Below are positions 7,038 through 16,289 of a stretch of DNA of 28,882 nucleotides, one piece after another. The stretch is from a virus. The notes beneath the pieces were generated by a model that saw only the letters and a list, made by a program, of their open reading frames with translations, had not been told where the DNA came from and did not search any database. Made by a program: the position numbers and the translations under genes. The stretch covers positions 1-28,882 of the IMG/VR virus record IMGVR_UViG_3300025122_000105; one strand, given 5' to 3'. Position 1 is the stretch's first letter. Each line of letters starts with the position of its first letter.

Positions 7038-9050
7038 ATGCCACTTGGAGCACTATACAGGACGCAAGGGCCGCAGCCCGTGATGGACCCGACGCGGCCG
7101 TTCTTCCCCGAAAACTGGAAGAAGGCGCTGGCGAAGGTGCCCCTGTCCGTAGGCCCGGGGCGGTCCATACAGAAGGCCATGGGCAAGGAGCCGAAAGGCC
7201 CGAACTTGCGCGATGCCTTCGAGATGATGGTGCCGCAAAACTTGACGGACGTGGCCTTGGAAATGGTGCCCGTAGGCGCCTTGGCTGGCGGGGCACTTGG
7301 ATTGATACGGCGCGCGGCGAAGGCCGGTGGCGTGGCAGCCGTAGGCAGCAAGACAGCGCGCAGTGCCGCCAGGGAAGGCGCCGAGGCCCTTGGCCGCAAG
7401 GTCAAGAAGGCGGCGGAGAAGGTTCCGTTTAGCAGGAAGATGTTTCGTGGCGCGCCGAAGGTCGAGCGGGCCGGTTCGGTGGTAACTGACGGGGGCTATT
7501 ATGGCAGCGGCCGTACGTTTACCTCATCCGAGGGCGTCGCAGAGGTATATGCGAAGCGCACTCCTTCCGGCGTCGTGAAGGAGGAGACGGTTGATCTTGC
7601 CAATCCATTCACCTTGGATTTCAGTACGCCAGAGGCTTTTTCTGCTACGAAGACCAAGGCTAGGGAGTTGGGGCTTGAGCTTAATCACAACGGGACAGTG
7701 GCTGACGCGGACAAGTTCACGGAAAAGCTAAGGAGTTTGGGCCACGATGGAGTTGTTGTAAAACCTCAGTTCCAGGATGAGCCTCTTGAGGTGGTGGTGT
7801 TCCCGAGAGCTACCGTGAAGACAGGCAAGGCACTCGGCAAAGCTGGCAAGGCGGCATACGAAGCACCGAGCATTGCCTCTCGCAAGGTCAAGAAGGTGTT
7901 CCACGGCACGCCGCACACGTTTGCACCTGCACCCGACAATCCGCTCGGAAAGTTCGACCTTAGCAAGGTCGGGACGGGCGAAGGCGGGCAAGCGTTCGGG
8001 CACGGAATATATCAAGCCGAAAACATTGCTGTTGGAAAAGGCTACCGGAAGCGTTTAAGTGATAATGCTTATCGTCACGAAGTGACCGTAGACGGAGTCC
8101 CGTGGAGAGAGACAAAGGGCTTAAATTACGAAGAAACCGCCGTTCTTTCAGACATAGAACATTACGGAGGCGTCGACGCGGCCATAGCGAATTTGAAAAA
8201 GCAGCAGAAAGAATTTGGTGGCAAGTACTATGGCAACCAGGTCAAGTTGGCCGAGGGGTTGCGAGGGCGGGTCAAGGTAGAGGAGGAGGTTTCGGGGAGC
8301 TTGTATGAAAGCCTGATCCCCGACGAGGACGACTACCTGCTCTTGGATGAGCCATTGAGCAAGCAGTCTCCGAAGGTGAAGAAAGCCTTGAAGGAATTAG
8401 GGTATGATGTCCGCAAGGCCGCGGAACCCGATTGGAAAGATTATAGCAAGCCGGTTGAGTTTGAGCTGTTCGGGTCCGAAGTGTACGATGAGTTGTCCAC
8501 GGGCGTCCAGAGGATGCCAAAGGACGTTGTCGATGCGTTTGAGTCCTTGGGCAACCTTGGCTACGACAGCGCGGGCCAGGCTATGTCGGGCGTCAGGCAC
8601 CAAGGCTCCAACTGGAAACTAGTTTGGGATGTCCTGCCGGACGACAAGGCGGAGCAGAAGGCGGCAAAGATCATAGAAGAATACCGATCGAGGCGGAAGC
8701 CGCCCGGCAGTCCGAAAGAGGCAAGCGAACTGCTGCTCTCCAAGGGCGTCAGGGGCAACAAGTTCCTGGATCAGGGCAGCAGGAACCTGGAGCCGATTTT
8801 TTGGGTGGTAGACAAGGAAGGGAAGCGCGTCGCGTCGGAAGGGAGCCGAGACGCTGCAAATCGGTTTATTGAGGATTTGGGGCCGGAACGCGGAGGCGAC
8901 TTGAGTATTAGGGAATTTGCCCCGGAGCGAACTTACAACTACGTCATGTTCGACGACAAGGACGTAAGCATAATCAAGATGCTGGCTTCGATTATGGCGA
9001 TGTTCGGCGCGGGCGCAGCGGCACAGAAGGCGGAGGCACCTACACCATGA
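7038..9050 (+). CDS. Polyvalent-type protein with two ADP-ribosyltransferase-like domains
   Basis: The protein has 670 residues. A Gly/Ala-rich hydrophobic stretch (about 76-101) precedes domain 1 (about 134-258): KMFRGAP, GYYGSGRTFTSSEGVAEVYA and LRSLGHDGVVV are in the order of R-G...S-x-A...Y ART-fold motifs. Domain 2 (about 287-650) is much clearer: VFHGTPHTF, FDLSKVGTGEGGQAFGHGIY, GSLYESLIPDEDD, ASELLLSKGVRGNKFLDQGS and YNYVMFDDKDV match the ART domain of phage and conjugative-element polyvalent proteins. A short insert (590-620) splits domain 2 near its end. Such domains are known or predicted to modify proteins or nucleic acids with ADP-ribose from NAD. It lies among virion genes and may be packaged and injected. 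Base composition from about 7480 is visibly more A+T-rich than its neighbours, suggesting transfer. The target is unknown. Confidence 0.8.
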   Translation: MPLGALYRTQGPQPVMDPTRPFFPENWKKALAKVPLSVGPGRSIQKAMGKEPKGPNLRDAFEMMVPQNLTDVALEMVPVGALAGGALGLIRRAAKAGGVAAVGSKTARSAAREGAEALGRKVKKAAEKVPFSRKMFRGAPKVERAGSVVTDGGYYGSGRTFTSSEGVAEVYAKRTPSGVVKEETVDLANPFTLDFSTPEAFSATKTKARELGLELNHNGTVADADKFTEKLRSLGHDGVVVKPQFQDEPLEVVVFPRATVKTGKALGKAGKAAYEAPSIASRKVKKVFHGTPHTFAPAPDNPLGKFDLSKVGTGEGGQAFGHGIYQAENIAVGKGYRKRLSDNAYRHEVTVDGVPWRETKGLNYEETAVLSDIEHYGGVDAAIANLKKQQKEFGGKYYGNQVKLAEGLRGRVKVEEEVSGSLYESLIPDEDDYLLLDEPLSKQSPKVKKALKELGYDVRKAAEPDWKDYSKPVEFELFGSEVYDELSTGVQRMPKDVVDAFESLGNLGYDSAGQAMSGVRHQGSNWKLVWDVLPDDKAEQKAAKIIEEYRSRRKPPGSPKEASELLLSKGVRGNKFLDQGSRNLEPIFWVVDKEGKRVASEGSRDAANRFIEDLGPERGGDLSIREFAPERTYNYVMFDDKDVSIIKMLASIMAMFGAGAAAQKAEAPTP

Positions 9051-9745
9051 CTCCTGACTACATCATGACGATAGCCCTCCGTCGTGCGGGGATACACCAA
9101 CCGTCGACGGCGCAGAAGGCGAACGCCCGTGACTACATGAACCTGATCAAGGGTGAGATCGAGGGCGAGACGGTATGGCGGTTCCTGTACAAGATCGGCA
9201 CAATCACGACGGTAGCCGACCAGCGGGAGTATGACCTCGCCAGCGACGTGCTCGAGCCGGGCGACTTCTTCGACGTGACCAACAACAGGCCAATCAGGGC
9301 GGTGCACCCCTCGGACGTGGATGAGGATGACCCGGATCAGGACTACGATGGCGAGCCGGAGATAATGGCCCTGACGGGGATCGACACGACGACGGGATAC
9401 TGGCAGGTCGACCTGTTCCCTACGCCGGACACGGCGGGCGAGACGATCAAGTATCGGTATTATGCTACGCTGGCGGACCTGGCGTCGGGCGACGACTCTA
9501 CCGACCTGGCCCCGAAGTATCCGCGCTATATCCAGGCTCCAATCTTGTGGGGCACCTGCGGGATGTACAAGGGTGAGAAGGAAAACAACTCGGAGGCGTT
9601 CGAGTGGCAGAGGTACGGCCGTTCGATGAAGTCCGCCATGTCCGTCAACAGGCGCCTGGCGATAGCACAGAAGATCACGCTGCCTCGGTCTGAGGATGCC
9701 GACGCGGGCCTTCCTACCATAAGCGGCATTGTGCAGGTGGACTAG
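9047..9745 (+). CDS. Head-tail adaptor, P22 gp4-like
   Basis: The 232-residue protein starts in an ATGA overlap with the preceding gene. The pattern of an N-terminal helix (ALRRAGIHQP), a second helix with DYMNLIKGEIEGETVWRFLYK, then TVADQREYDLASDVLE, a beta region (GYWQVDLFPTPDTAGETIKYRYYATLADL) and a C-terminal helix pair with the YGRSMKSAMSVNRR segment is the common layout of gp4-like adaptor proteins that seat on the portal ring. The next gene encodes a tail hub, which is the expected neighbour. Assignment rests on pattern and order, not on catalytic residues. Confidence 0.72.
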   Translation: MTPDYIMTIALRRAGIHQPSTAQKANARDYMNLIKGEIEGETVWRFLYKIGTITTVADQREYDLASDVLEPGDFFDVTNNRPIRAVHPSDVDEDDPDQDYDGEPEIMALTGIDTTTGYWQVDLFPTPDTAGETIKYRYYATLADLASGDDSTDLAPKYPRYIQAPILWGTCGMYKGEKENNSEAFEWQRYGRSMKSAMSVNRRLAIAQKITLPRSEDADAGLPTISGIVQVD

Positions 9746-9748
9746 GAT

Positions 9749-11287
9749 ATGCCTGAAGCCAACGAAAGTAGCCCTCGTGGACCCTGGTTCCGGGGCAACG
9801 ACTACTCCCGTCCTGCGGATCAACTGGACGCGAACACGCTATATGCCTCCGAGAACGTCATGATCGGCAATGCTGGCCAGGCGGAGAAACGTCAGGGCGT
9901 GGCGGCAATAAACTCGTCGTCGCTCAACAGCGACGCGACGGTCACGGCATTGGGGCGGCATCCGTTCACCGCCGGAGCCAAGGAATACGCCATTGCCGGC
10001 GATAAGTTCTATGAGGACATCGACGGCACGCCCCTGGATCGAACGAACGGAAAGACGATCACGGCGGGCGATGACAACGTCTACAGCCTCGTAAATGCCG
10101 GCGGGACGCTGATAGGTCACAACGGCGTGTCGGGCGACGACCTTATCAAGTGGTCCGCCTCGGGCAACATAGCCACACTGGACGTGGACTCGCGGTTCAC
10201 CACGGCCGAATTTTGGGAGTACTGGGATCGCCGGGCGTGGGCGGCGTACACCAACAATGCGGCAGACGAGTTGTGGCACTCGGATTCGGGCGACAACGAG
10301 ACGTGGGCCGCGACGAGCTTTTTCAACACAGGATTCAACCTGACGGGCGTCAGGAGGTGGAGCAACGGCATCCTTGTGCACATGGAGCAGGCCCTGGCGC
10401 TGTTTCAGCCTACGGGCATCGCCGCGACTCCCTACCGGAAGAACGACATCGTCCTCGGCGAGGATAACGGCGGCCTCGGGGGTTCGGTGTCCGGGTATGC
10501 GATCGTCAACGTGCCCTACGTCGGGCAGTGCTTCCCCCGCCGCGACGGCATCTATACTTTTGCGGGCGGCAAGATCGAAAAGATCAGCGAGAAGCTGGAT
10601 GGCGGACGGTATTGGGATACGATCAACAAGGACAGGCTGCAGGAGTCGTTCGCTCAGATATATCCGAACCGAAATGAGGTCTGGTTCTGGCTTCCCTACG
10701 GGTCGGGGCAGACCAACATGAATCACGTCATGGTCCTGAACTACCGCCTGACGCGGCAGAACGGGGAGCCGACGTGGTACGGTCCCTACGTCGACCTGAC
10801 GCGCAACTGTGCGGCCCTGGTTGACGACCTGCCCTCGTTTGGCGGTTTCGACGGATTCGCCTACAAGCACGACACGGGGAACGCCGACGTCGCCGTAGCT
10901 ATAGATGCCTACTTCGAGACGGGGTCGCCGCCGCCGCACGGCGGGACGATCGACGTGAAGTGGAAGAAGAACAGGGTGTTCTTCGAGGTCAAGGGCAGCT
11001 ACGAGATCGAAGTGCAGGAACAGTCTACCGACGTCGCCGCGAATACAGAGACTATCGAGATGGGCGGCACGTACGACGCCATTGAGACGTCGTTCACCAT
11101 CGGCAAGTCGAAGATCGCCGGCGAGGGCATCGTCGAGTATGCAGACCTGGACCTTTCGGGCAGTTCGCCCTTCAAGAAGCTGCGCTTTCGCAATCCGAAC
11201 GCCTCAGAACCTTTCTCGATACGCCGCGCGGAGTTGAACTACGAGACTACGGGTGCGGTGCGCCGAGATCAGTCTGGAGTCCACTAA
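9749..11287 (+). CDS. Tail hub / stabilisation protein, beta-propeller type (P22 gp10-like)
   Basis: The 512-residue protein starts PWFRGNDYSRPADQLDANTL then YASENVMIGNAGQAEKRQG, the typical opening of podovirus tail-hub proteins in which the N-terminus lists non-zero data points before a run of propeller blades. Blade-like repeats with W and Y follow (EFWEYWDRRAWAAY, GVRRWSNGILVHM, NEVWFWLPYG, NGEPTWYGPYVDL). The last 120 residues form a separate strand-rich domain (RVFFEVKGSYEIEVQEQ). By analogy it forms the hexameric nozzle below the gp4-like adaptor. It ends one base before the next start. Family name is inferred; P22 gp10 and T7-type gp12 are both possible relatives. Confidence 0.68.
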   Translation: MPEANESSPRGPWFRGNDYSRPADQLDANTLYASENVMIGNAGQAEKRQGVAAINSSSLNSDATVTALGRHPFTAGAKEYAIAGDKFYEDIDGTPLDRTNGKTITAGDDNVYSLVNAGGTLIGHNGVSGDDLIKWSASGNIATLDVDSRFTTAEFWEYWDRRAWAAYTNNAADELWHSDSGDNETWAATSFFNTGFNLTGVRRWSNGILVHMEQALALFQPTGIAATPYRKNDIVLGEDNGGLGGSVSGYAIVNVPYVGQCFPRRDGIYTFAGGKIEKISEKLDGGRYWDTINKDRLQESFAQIYPNRNEVWFWLPYGSGQTNMNHVMVLNYRLTRQNGEPTWYGPYVDLTRNCAALVDDLPSFGGFDGFAYKHDTGNADVAVAIDAYFETGSPPPHGGTIDVKWKKNRVFFEVKGSYEIEVQEQSTDVAANTETIEMGGTYDAIETSFTIGKSKIAGEGIVEYADLDLSGSSPFKKLRFRNPNASEPFSIRRAELNYETTGAVRRDQSGVH

Positions 11288-11288
11288 C

Positions 11289-14200
11289 ATGGCCCTTCTG
11301 GATACTACTGGAAACGCTCCCGATACGGCGACACCGAAGCGTCGCAAGCTGTCCAAGGTTGACGATCCAGTTTTCGACCTCGCCGGTGAGCGCATAAAGG
11401 AGCAGCTTGCCACGGACTTCACGACGCCGGATGCGATCACCGAGGCGCGTCTGAGCGAGTTCGGTGCGCAGCGAAAGAAGGCCGAGGCGCAGCACCGTGA
11501 GGATCTGAACAGGCTCAACATCTTGCGTGGCGGCGGCAAGACGGCCGACGTGCTCGGCGAGTTCACGGCGGGCACCCTTCGGGGCGAGCAGGACATCAAG
11601 GCGCAGGGCATCCAGCGCAGGCAGAACGCCATACAGGACGCCATGAACTTCGCCACGGTCGGGCAGGCAGGTGTGCGTCTTTCTGAGGACGTGGTGGCAC
11701 GAGATCGGTCGCAGACGGAACAAGAGCGCGCGGCACAGGCCGGGGAGCGCCTTTCCGAGGCTCAGATCAGGGGTGAACTCGAAGGCCAGGCGACAATCGG
11801 CGGTCGCGCGCAGACGGTCGAAGAGCGGCGTGTTGCCGTCCAGGAGTCGCAGCAGACCCTGTCGCGCGAGATACAAACGGGGCAGCTCAACCTGGCGCGG
11901 GCCTCAGAGATATTCGATCAGACCTTCGCACAGGGCAAGCTGACGGGAGTGCTTAATACCGTGGATCCGGGTCGGCTGAATGCCTTTGATGCGGCATTTG
12001 GGGCCATACAGGGCGACAAGAACTATGACGCTACGCTGGACGTGAACAGTGACGGAAAGGTCGGCCTCGAGGATATGGTCGACTTCGTCGAGCGCGAGGG
12101 CGTGGGTCTTTCGACGCTCGAGCTGCAGCAGATGCGCCAAGATGCCGTCGAATTCGACCGGCAGATGAACGTCGCTGAGGCGGACCAGAAGCTGACGGAG
12201 GAGATACAGAAGGGGCGCCTCAACCTCGACAGGGCGGGGCAAATCTTCAACCAGACGCTGGCGCAGGGCAAGTTCACGGGTGTCCTCAACACGATCGACC
12301 CTGCACGCCTCTCGGCGTTCGATGCCGCCTTTGGCACAAAGGAAGGCGAGGAGGGATACAACCCCGCTCTGGATGCCACGAACGACGGCTGGATCGGCAT
12401 GGAGGACATGGTCGCCTGGGTCGAGCAGCAGGGCATTGCCGTGCCGGGTGTCGAGCTCCAGCAATTGCGGCAGTCGGCGGCGCAGTTCGACAGGCAGGCG
12501 GACCTCGCAGAGACGAATGCCGCGATCGACAGGGCTGTGGCGGAAGGCCGGGAGACGGGAACATACACCGATCCTGAGACGGGCAAGGAGCTTACGACGC
12601 TTCAGGCGGAGCTGTCGCGCCGGCAGCAGGTGGAGGTCGAGAGATCGGCGCAGGCCGGTGAGAGGCTGACAGAGGGCGGGCTGACGGGTCAGATAACGGG
12701 CGGCGAAAGGTTGTCCGACATTGCGACGAAGGCGAGGCTCGGGCTGCCGGAGACCGTAACAATAAGAGAGCTGGACAGGAAGGCTCTCGCTGCGGGCTTC
12801 ACGAAAGACTTCGCTACGGGGCAGTACACGGCGCCGACGCGGGAGACGCTGGCATCGAAGGCGACGACGAGCCAGATCGACCTCGGCGAGCGGGCGATGA
12901 CGATACAGGAGTCGCAGCAGAAGTACGACCAATGGAAGGAAGTCGGCACGCTGACGGGCGAGCTTACGCTGCTCGACGGCGAAGGCAACCCGGTAATGCG
13001 CGTCAACCCGAAGACAGGCGTCGAGGAGCCGATGACGATTTCGACCTTGGCGGCGCGCGACATCGCCCTGCGGGAGGGGCAGGCCGTCGGCAAGGTTGGC
13101 GACGATCCTACGGTCGAACAGCAGGCGCTGGACCTGGAGGAGAAGATCAAGAGCGGAACGCTGGCCCTGCAGACGGCGGCACAGACACACGGATTCAACG
13201 TCGACGAGGCCACGCTGACGGGTGTCTACAAGGCCATGGGCACGCAGGAGACGGGCCAGTTCATGGCGTCCATGGGCAAGAAGCTCGACGGCGACGAAGC
13301 TGGATACAACCCGAGGTACGACTTCAACGGCGACGGCACCGTGGACCAGGTGGACTACATCGAGTTCCAGCGCATAGCGGACGGCGACGGGGCGACGACA
13401 CTCGCCGGCCAGAAGCTGGCGGGAGACAATGCTTCCCGGACGTTCCAGGAGACGATGCAGAAGGCTGGCATGCTTGGCAGGCTCGGTGGAGAAACGATCG
13501 TCGCGGAAAGACAGCGGATGTTTGACAACTTGATCACCGAGGCGAATACTTTCGCCGACGTGCAACCTACGTCGTTTACTAGCGGAGATTTCCAGTCGGC
13601 GGCAGGCGCCAAGAAAGGCGACAGCAACTTCAGGGCGGACCTGGACCTGGACGGAGACGGAGAAATCACCTCTGCGGATTACGTGTCGATGATGTCTTCG
13701 GGGCGCGCGACAGACGAAAATGGAGACGTAGTTGCCCCTGGCGAGGACGTGTACACTTGGGAGGACAGTTTCTTCGAGGCGGCCTTTAACTCGAAAGAGG
13801 GCGACGAAAACTACAACGAGCGGTACGACATGAACGGCGACGGAGAGATCGGCTTTACGGATCGAGTTGCGTTCGCACAAGCGGCAAAGCAAGAGCCTAC
13901 CGACCGGGCGTTCGTGTATCAGCCCGAAGGCAAAAGGACGGCCCTCGCCGCGAAGCTAGGGATCGAGGAGCGGCAGCTTACCGAGTCAGTGCGGCAGATG
14001 GACACGCAGATTGACAACGCCTCGGCGCAATGGCAGAGCATGTTTTCCGGGGTAATGGTCAATGAGGACGGCTCTCCGAACCGGATCTGGGATCCTGAAG
14101 AGCAGACGTGGCGTCAGCCGACGTCACTGGAGCGCGAGGCACACGAGCAGAATGTGATAATCTTCAATGATCGGATGGAACAAGACGCTGGCAGCCTGGC

Positions 14201-14561
14201 AGGGCGGCTCGGGTTGATACCAGACAACCGGCAGGCAGTCGAAGTGGCCTGGGAGGGCTTGTTTGCCCGTGAAGGCGCGCGCGCAGTGGCCAAGACGCGA
14301 CTCAACGAGAGAGTCATAGCCACGTTGCAGAATCAGAACATAGAGGCCACGCCTGAGAATATACAGTCTGTGCGGTTGGCACTGATGCAGTCGGCGCTTC
14401 TGGATGATTTACCCGAAGAGCAGAGAGTAGCAATCGCCGGAACGATGGCGCAGGTCATGTTTGGATCTCAGTTCAACGTGCAGTATGGACCCGAAAGTGG
14501 CCTTGGTGCGGCCGTCGCTGGCGCTATTGGAACGGCGGCCGGTGCATTCCTTGGCAAGTGA
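11289..14561 (+). CDS. Large internal virion protein with five dockerin-like calcium loops
   Basis: I chose ATG 11289, directly after the preceding stop; a GTG at 11253 would add 12 residues. The 1,090-residue protein is mostly helical and coiled (for example ERAAQAGERLSEAQIRGELE). It carries five 12-residue EF-hand/dockerin loops starting at residues 251, 362, 678, 786 and 847, reading DVNSDGKVGLED, DATNDGWIGMED, DFNGDGTVDQVD, DLDGDGEITSAD and DMNGDGEIGFTD. Each follows an F-x-A-A-F/K-x-G-D-x-x-Y-like helix. The C-terminus has a Gly/Ala-rich hydrophobic end (GAAVAGAIGTAAGAFLG) that could insert in a membrane. Position and size fit an ejection or internal core protein. Calcium binding is inferred from the loops; dockerin-like pairs normally serve adhesion or assembly in bacterial secreted proteins. 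Confidence 0.7.
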   Translation: MALLDTTGNAPDTATPKRRKLSKVDDPVFDLAGERIKEQLATDFTTPDAITEARLSEFGAQRKKAEAQHREDLNRLNILRGGGKTADVLGEFTAGTLRGEQDIKAQGIQRRQNAIQDAMNFATVGQAGVRLSEDVVARDRSQTEQERAAQAGERLSEAQIRGELEGQATIGGRAQTVEERRVAVQESQQTLSREIQTGQLNLARASEIFDQTFAQGKLTGVLNTVDPGRLNAFDAAFGAIQGDKNYDATLDVNSDGKVGLEDMVDFVEREGVGLSTLELQQMRQDAVEFDRQMNVAEADQKLTEEIQKGRLNLDRAGQIFNQTLAQGKFTGVLNTIDPARLSAFDAAFGTKEGEEGYNPALDATNDGWIGMEDMVAWVEQQGIAVPGVELQQLRQSAAQFDRQADLAETNAAIDRAVAEGRETGTYTDPETGKELTTLQAELSRRQQVEVERSAQAGERLTEGGLTGQITGGERLSDIATKARLGLPETVTIRELDRKALAAGFTKDFATGQYTAPTRETLASKATTSQIDLGERAMTIQESQQKYDQWKEVGTLTGELTLLDGEGNPVMRVNPKTGVEEPMTISTLAARDIALREGQAVGKVGDDPTVEQQALDLEEKIKSGTLALQTAAQTHGFNVDEATLTGVYKAMGTQETGQFMASMGKKLDGDEAGYNPRYDFNGDGTVDQVDYIEFQRIADGDGATTLAGQKLAGDNASRTFQETMQKAGMLGRLGGETIVAERQRMFDNLITEANTFADVQPTSFTSGDFQSAAGAKKGDSNFRADLDLDGDGEITSADYVSMMSSGRATDENGDVVAPGEDVYTWEDSFFEAAFNSKEGDENYNERYDMNGDGEIGFTDRVAFAQAAKQEPTDRAFVYQPEGKRTALAAKLGIEERQLTESVRQMDTQIDNASAQWQSMFSGVMVNEDGSPNRIWDPEEQTWRQPTSLEREAHEQNVIIFNDRMEQDAGSLAGRLGLIPDNRQAVEVAWEGLFAREGARAVAKTRLNERVIATLQNQNIEATPENIQSVRLALMQSALLDDLPEEQRVAIAGTMAQVMFGSQFNVQYGPESGLGAAVAGAIGTAAGAFLGK
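11870..12440 (+). repeat. Tandem repeat of about 333 bp inside the internal virion protein gene
   Basis: Two consecutive copies of about 111 codons encode the pattern (Q/K)GRLNL-x-RA-x-(E/Q)IF-x-QT, then AQGK(L/F)TGVLNT, DP-x-RL-x-AFDAAFG and a dockerin loop followed by a short helix. The first calcium loop starts at 12039 and the second at 12372, 333 bases apart. DNA identity is partial, so the duplication is not recent. A further, more divergent relative of the calcium unit occurs three times between about 13270 and 13880. Confidence 0.7.
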
Positions 14562-14574
14562 TAGGAGATAGCAC

Positions 14575-16281
14575 ATGCCTAACTTGAGCTCATTGGCATC
14601 AACGACACCGCAGGCGACGCTGCCACGGGATCCGAAGATACGCATCCAGGAGCTGCTCAACAAGGGCCGCGCGGGCACGATTACGCCGCCGGAGGAGGCA
14701 GAGCTGGGCCGTCTTCTCCAGACCACGCCGACGGCACCTGGCCCGCAGGGCGGTCCACCTGTGCCTACACCTCCTGCGCCTAAGCCGGGGCTGGCTGCCC
14801 TCGGGCCTGGTGGAGGCCCGCAGGTCGGTGCGGCCGCACCTTCTGGCCTGCTAGGGCCGCCCGTGCCGGCGAGCCCGAATACTGGCGCTCTGAGTAGCTT
14901 GGCCCCGCAAGTCAGGACGGCGGGCGCCCCCGGTGCCGTATCCCAGACGCCGCTGTCGAAAATCGCTACGCCTCCGCCTCCGCCGACCGGCCCCGAGCCG
15001 AAGGCGCAAGATCCTACAGAACTGCCTCCGAATGTCATGGACGAGAAGGGCAACATCAAGTGGCTGGCCCTGCTTGCGCCATTGCTTGGCGCGGGTGCGG
15101 GTGCGGCCTTCGGTGGCAAGCGTGGCGCCGCCCTTGGTGCGCTCGGTGGCGCACAGGCGACAACGACCTTCACGCAGGGCGTAGAGCGGCAGCAGGTGCG
15201 GGCAGACGCAGCCTTCGAGAAGGAGCAGGAACGTGCGTCGAGAGAAAAGATCGCAGGGCTTCGGGCTTCGGGGCGTAGCACTGCAAGTGCGGACAAGGCG
15301 AAAGTAGCTGAAGGAAAGCAACAGATTCTGAACCTCGGCATGGAGGGCGCCGTCACTGTCGGTGGCAAGCCAACGCAGGCCGCACAGGCGATCATTGACA
15401 AGTACGGGCAGGAGGCGTGGACGCAGGCCTTTGCGGAGTTCAAAAAGGAGGGCGTGGCCCAGTTCGAGGCAGGCCAAACCAAGTTCACGGAGTCCCTGGC
15501 AAAGGTCGACGCGCTAAAGAAGGGCCAAGTTGAGGATGTCAGGGCCGAGAAAAGGCTTCAAATTGCCGAGGAAGGCCTGGATCTTCGCAAAACTGCAGCA
15601 GAGGACGAGGAAGTCGTCGTCGACGAAGGCATCTTGAAATTGATCATGGCCGATCCGTCTCTACTCCTTGCCTTGACAGGAGAAGAACGCCTGGCTTATA
15701 TGGCTGCGTATGCGGAAAAAGATGGAGACGCCAAGCGTATCCGCGAGAAGCCCGAGAAGATGCCGAAAGAGGAGTCCATTCACAAGATTGCCGAGCGCAC
15801 CGTGGACAGCTATTTTAACATGCAGTACGGCAAAGACGGCAAGCCGACAACTGAATCCACGAAGGCCAGGAATGACGCCGTAGAAGACGAGAAAGATCGG
15901 CTCCGCGAGGTGTTCCGGAGCCAGATCGAAGGGACGGAAGTTCCTCCGATGCCCGAGGTTGTCCCTCCTGCCGGTACCGATGTCGTCCCGGGGCTTGGCG
16001 GGGTGCCGCCTCCTCCGCCTGCCGCATCGGAGGATGTCGAAAATGCAGTTAGGATCATGACGGGTATGGCTCCAGAAGAGCAGGAGCGCCTGATCAGGGA
16101 ATCGAAGGATCTGGATGCTACCGAAAAGGCCGAGGTTCGCAAGAGGCTTGGCCTGCCGGAGCCGGCGGGGGAGACTCTGCCAGGCGCACCAAGGCAGGCG
16201 GGGTTCGGACAAGAGATTGGGCAGGGGCTCGGGAATTTAGGCAGGGGACTGCGCAAGGCTATATCCACGGCGACTCAATAG
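14575..16281 (+). CDS. Proline-rich internal virion protein with glycine-zipper segment
   Basis: The 568-residue protein has AGGAG upstream of its ATG. The first 150 residues are Pro/Gly/Ala-rich and probably disordered. Residues about 162-195 (WLALLAPLLGAGAGAAFGGK and RGAALGALGGA) form a glycine-zipper hydrophobic hairpin, followed by a long coiled-coil region (residues about 200-370). A second Pro-rich linker and a helical C-terminus (EEQERLIRESKDLDATEKAEVRKRLGL) follow. Glycine-zipper helices with coiled coils are common in ejection proteins that line a trans-envelope channel, and the neighbours are of the same class. No enzyme motif is seen. Confidence 0.6.
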   Translation: MPNLSSLASTTPQATLPRDPKIRIQELLNKGRAGTITPPEEAELGRLLQTTPTAPGPQGGPPVPTPPAPKPGLAALGPGGGPQVGAAAPSGLLGPPVPASPNTGALSSLAPQVRTAGAPGAVSQTPLSKIATPPPPPTGPEPKAQDPTELPPNVMDEKGNIKWLALLAPLLGAGAGAAFGGKRGAALGALGGAQATTTFTQGVERQQVRADAAFEKEQERASREKIAGLRASGRSTASADKAKVAEGKQQILNLGMEGAVTVGGKPTQAAQAIIDKYGQEAWTQAFAEFKKEGVAQFEAGQTKFTESLAKVDALKKGQVEDVRAEKRLQIAEEGLDLRKTAAEDEEVVVDEGILKLIMADPSLLLALTGEERLAYMAAYAEKDGDAKRIREKPEKMPKEESIHKIAERTVDSYFNMQYGKDGKPTTESTKARNDAVEDEKDRLREVFRSQIEGTEVPPMPEVVPPAGTDVVPGLGGVPPPPPAASEDVENAVRIMTGMAPEEQERLIRESKDLDATEKAEVRKRLGLPEPAGETLPGAPRQAGFGQEIGQGLGNLGRGLRKAISTATQ

Positions 16282-16289
16282 GGTAGGTC

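Noticed and set aside
11904-13892. Long minus-strand open frame of 662 codons
   Set aside because: Antisense shadow of the dockerin-loop protein; composition is Arg/Leu/Val-biased with no recognisable domain or upstream ribosome-binding site.
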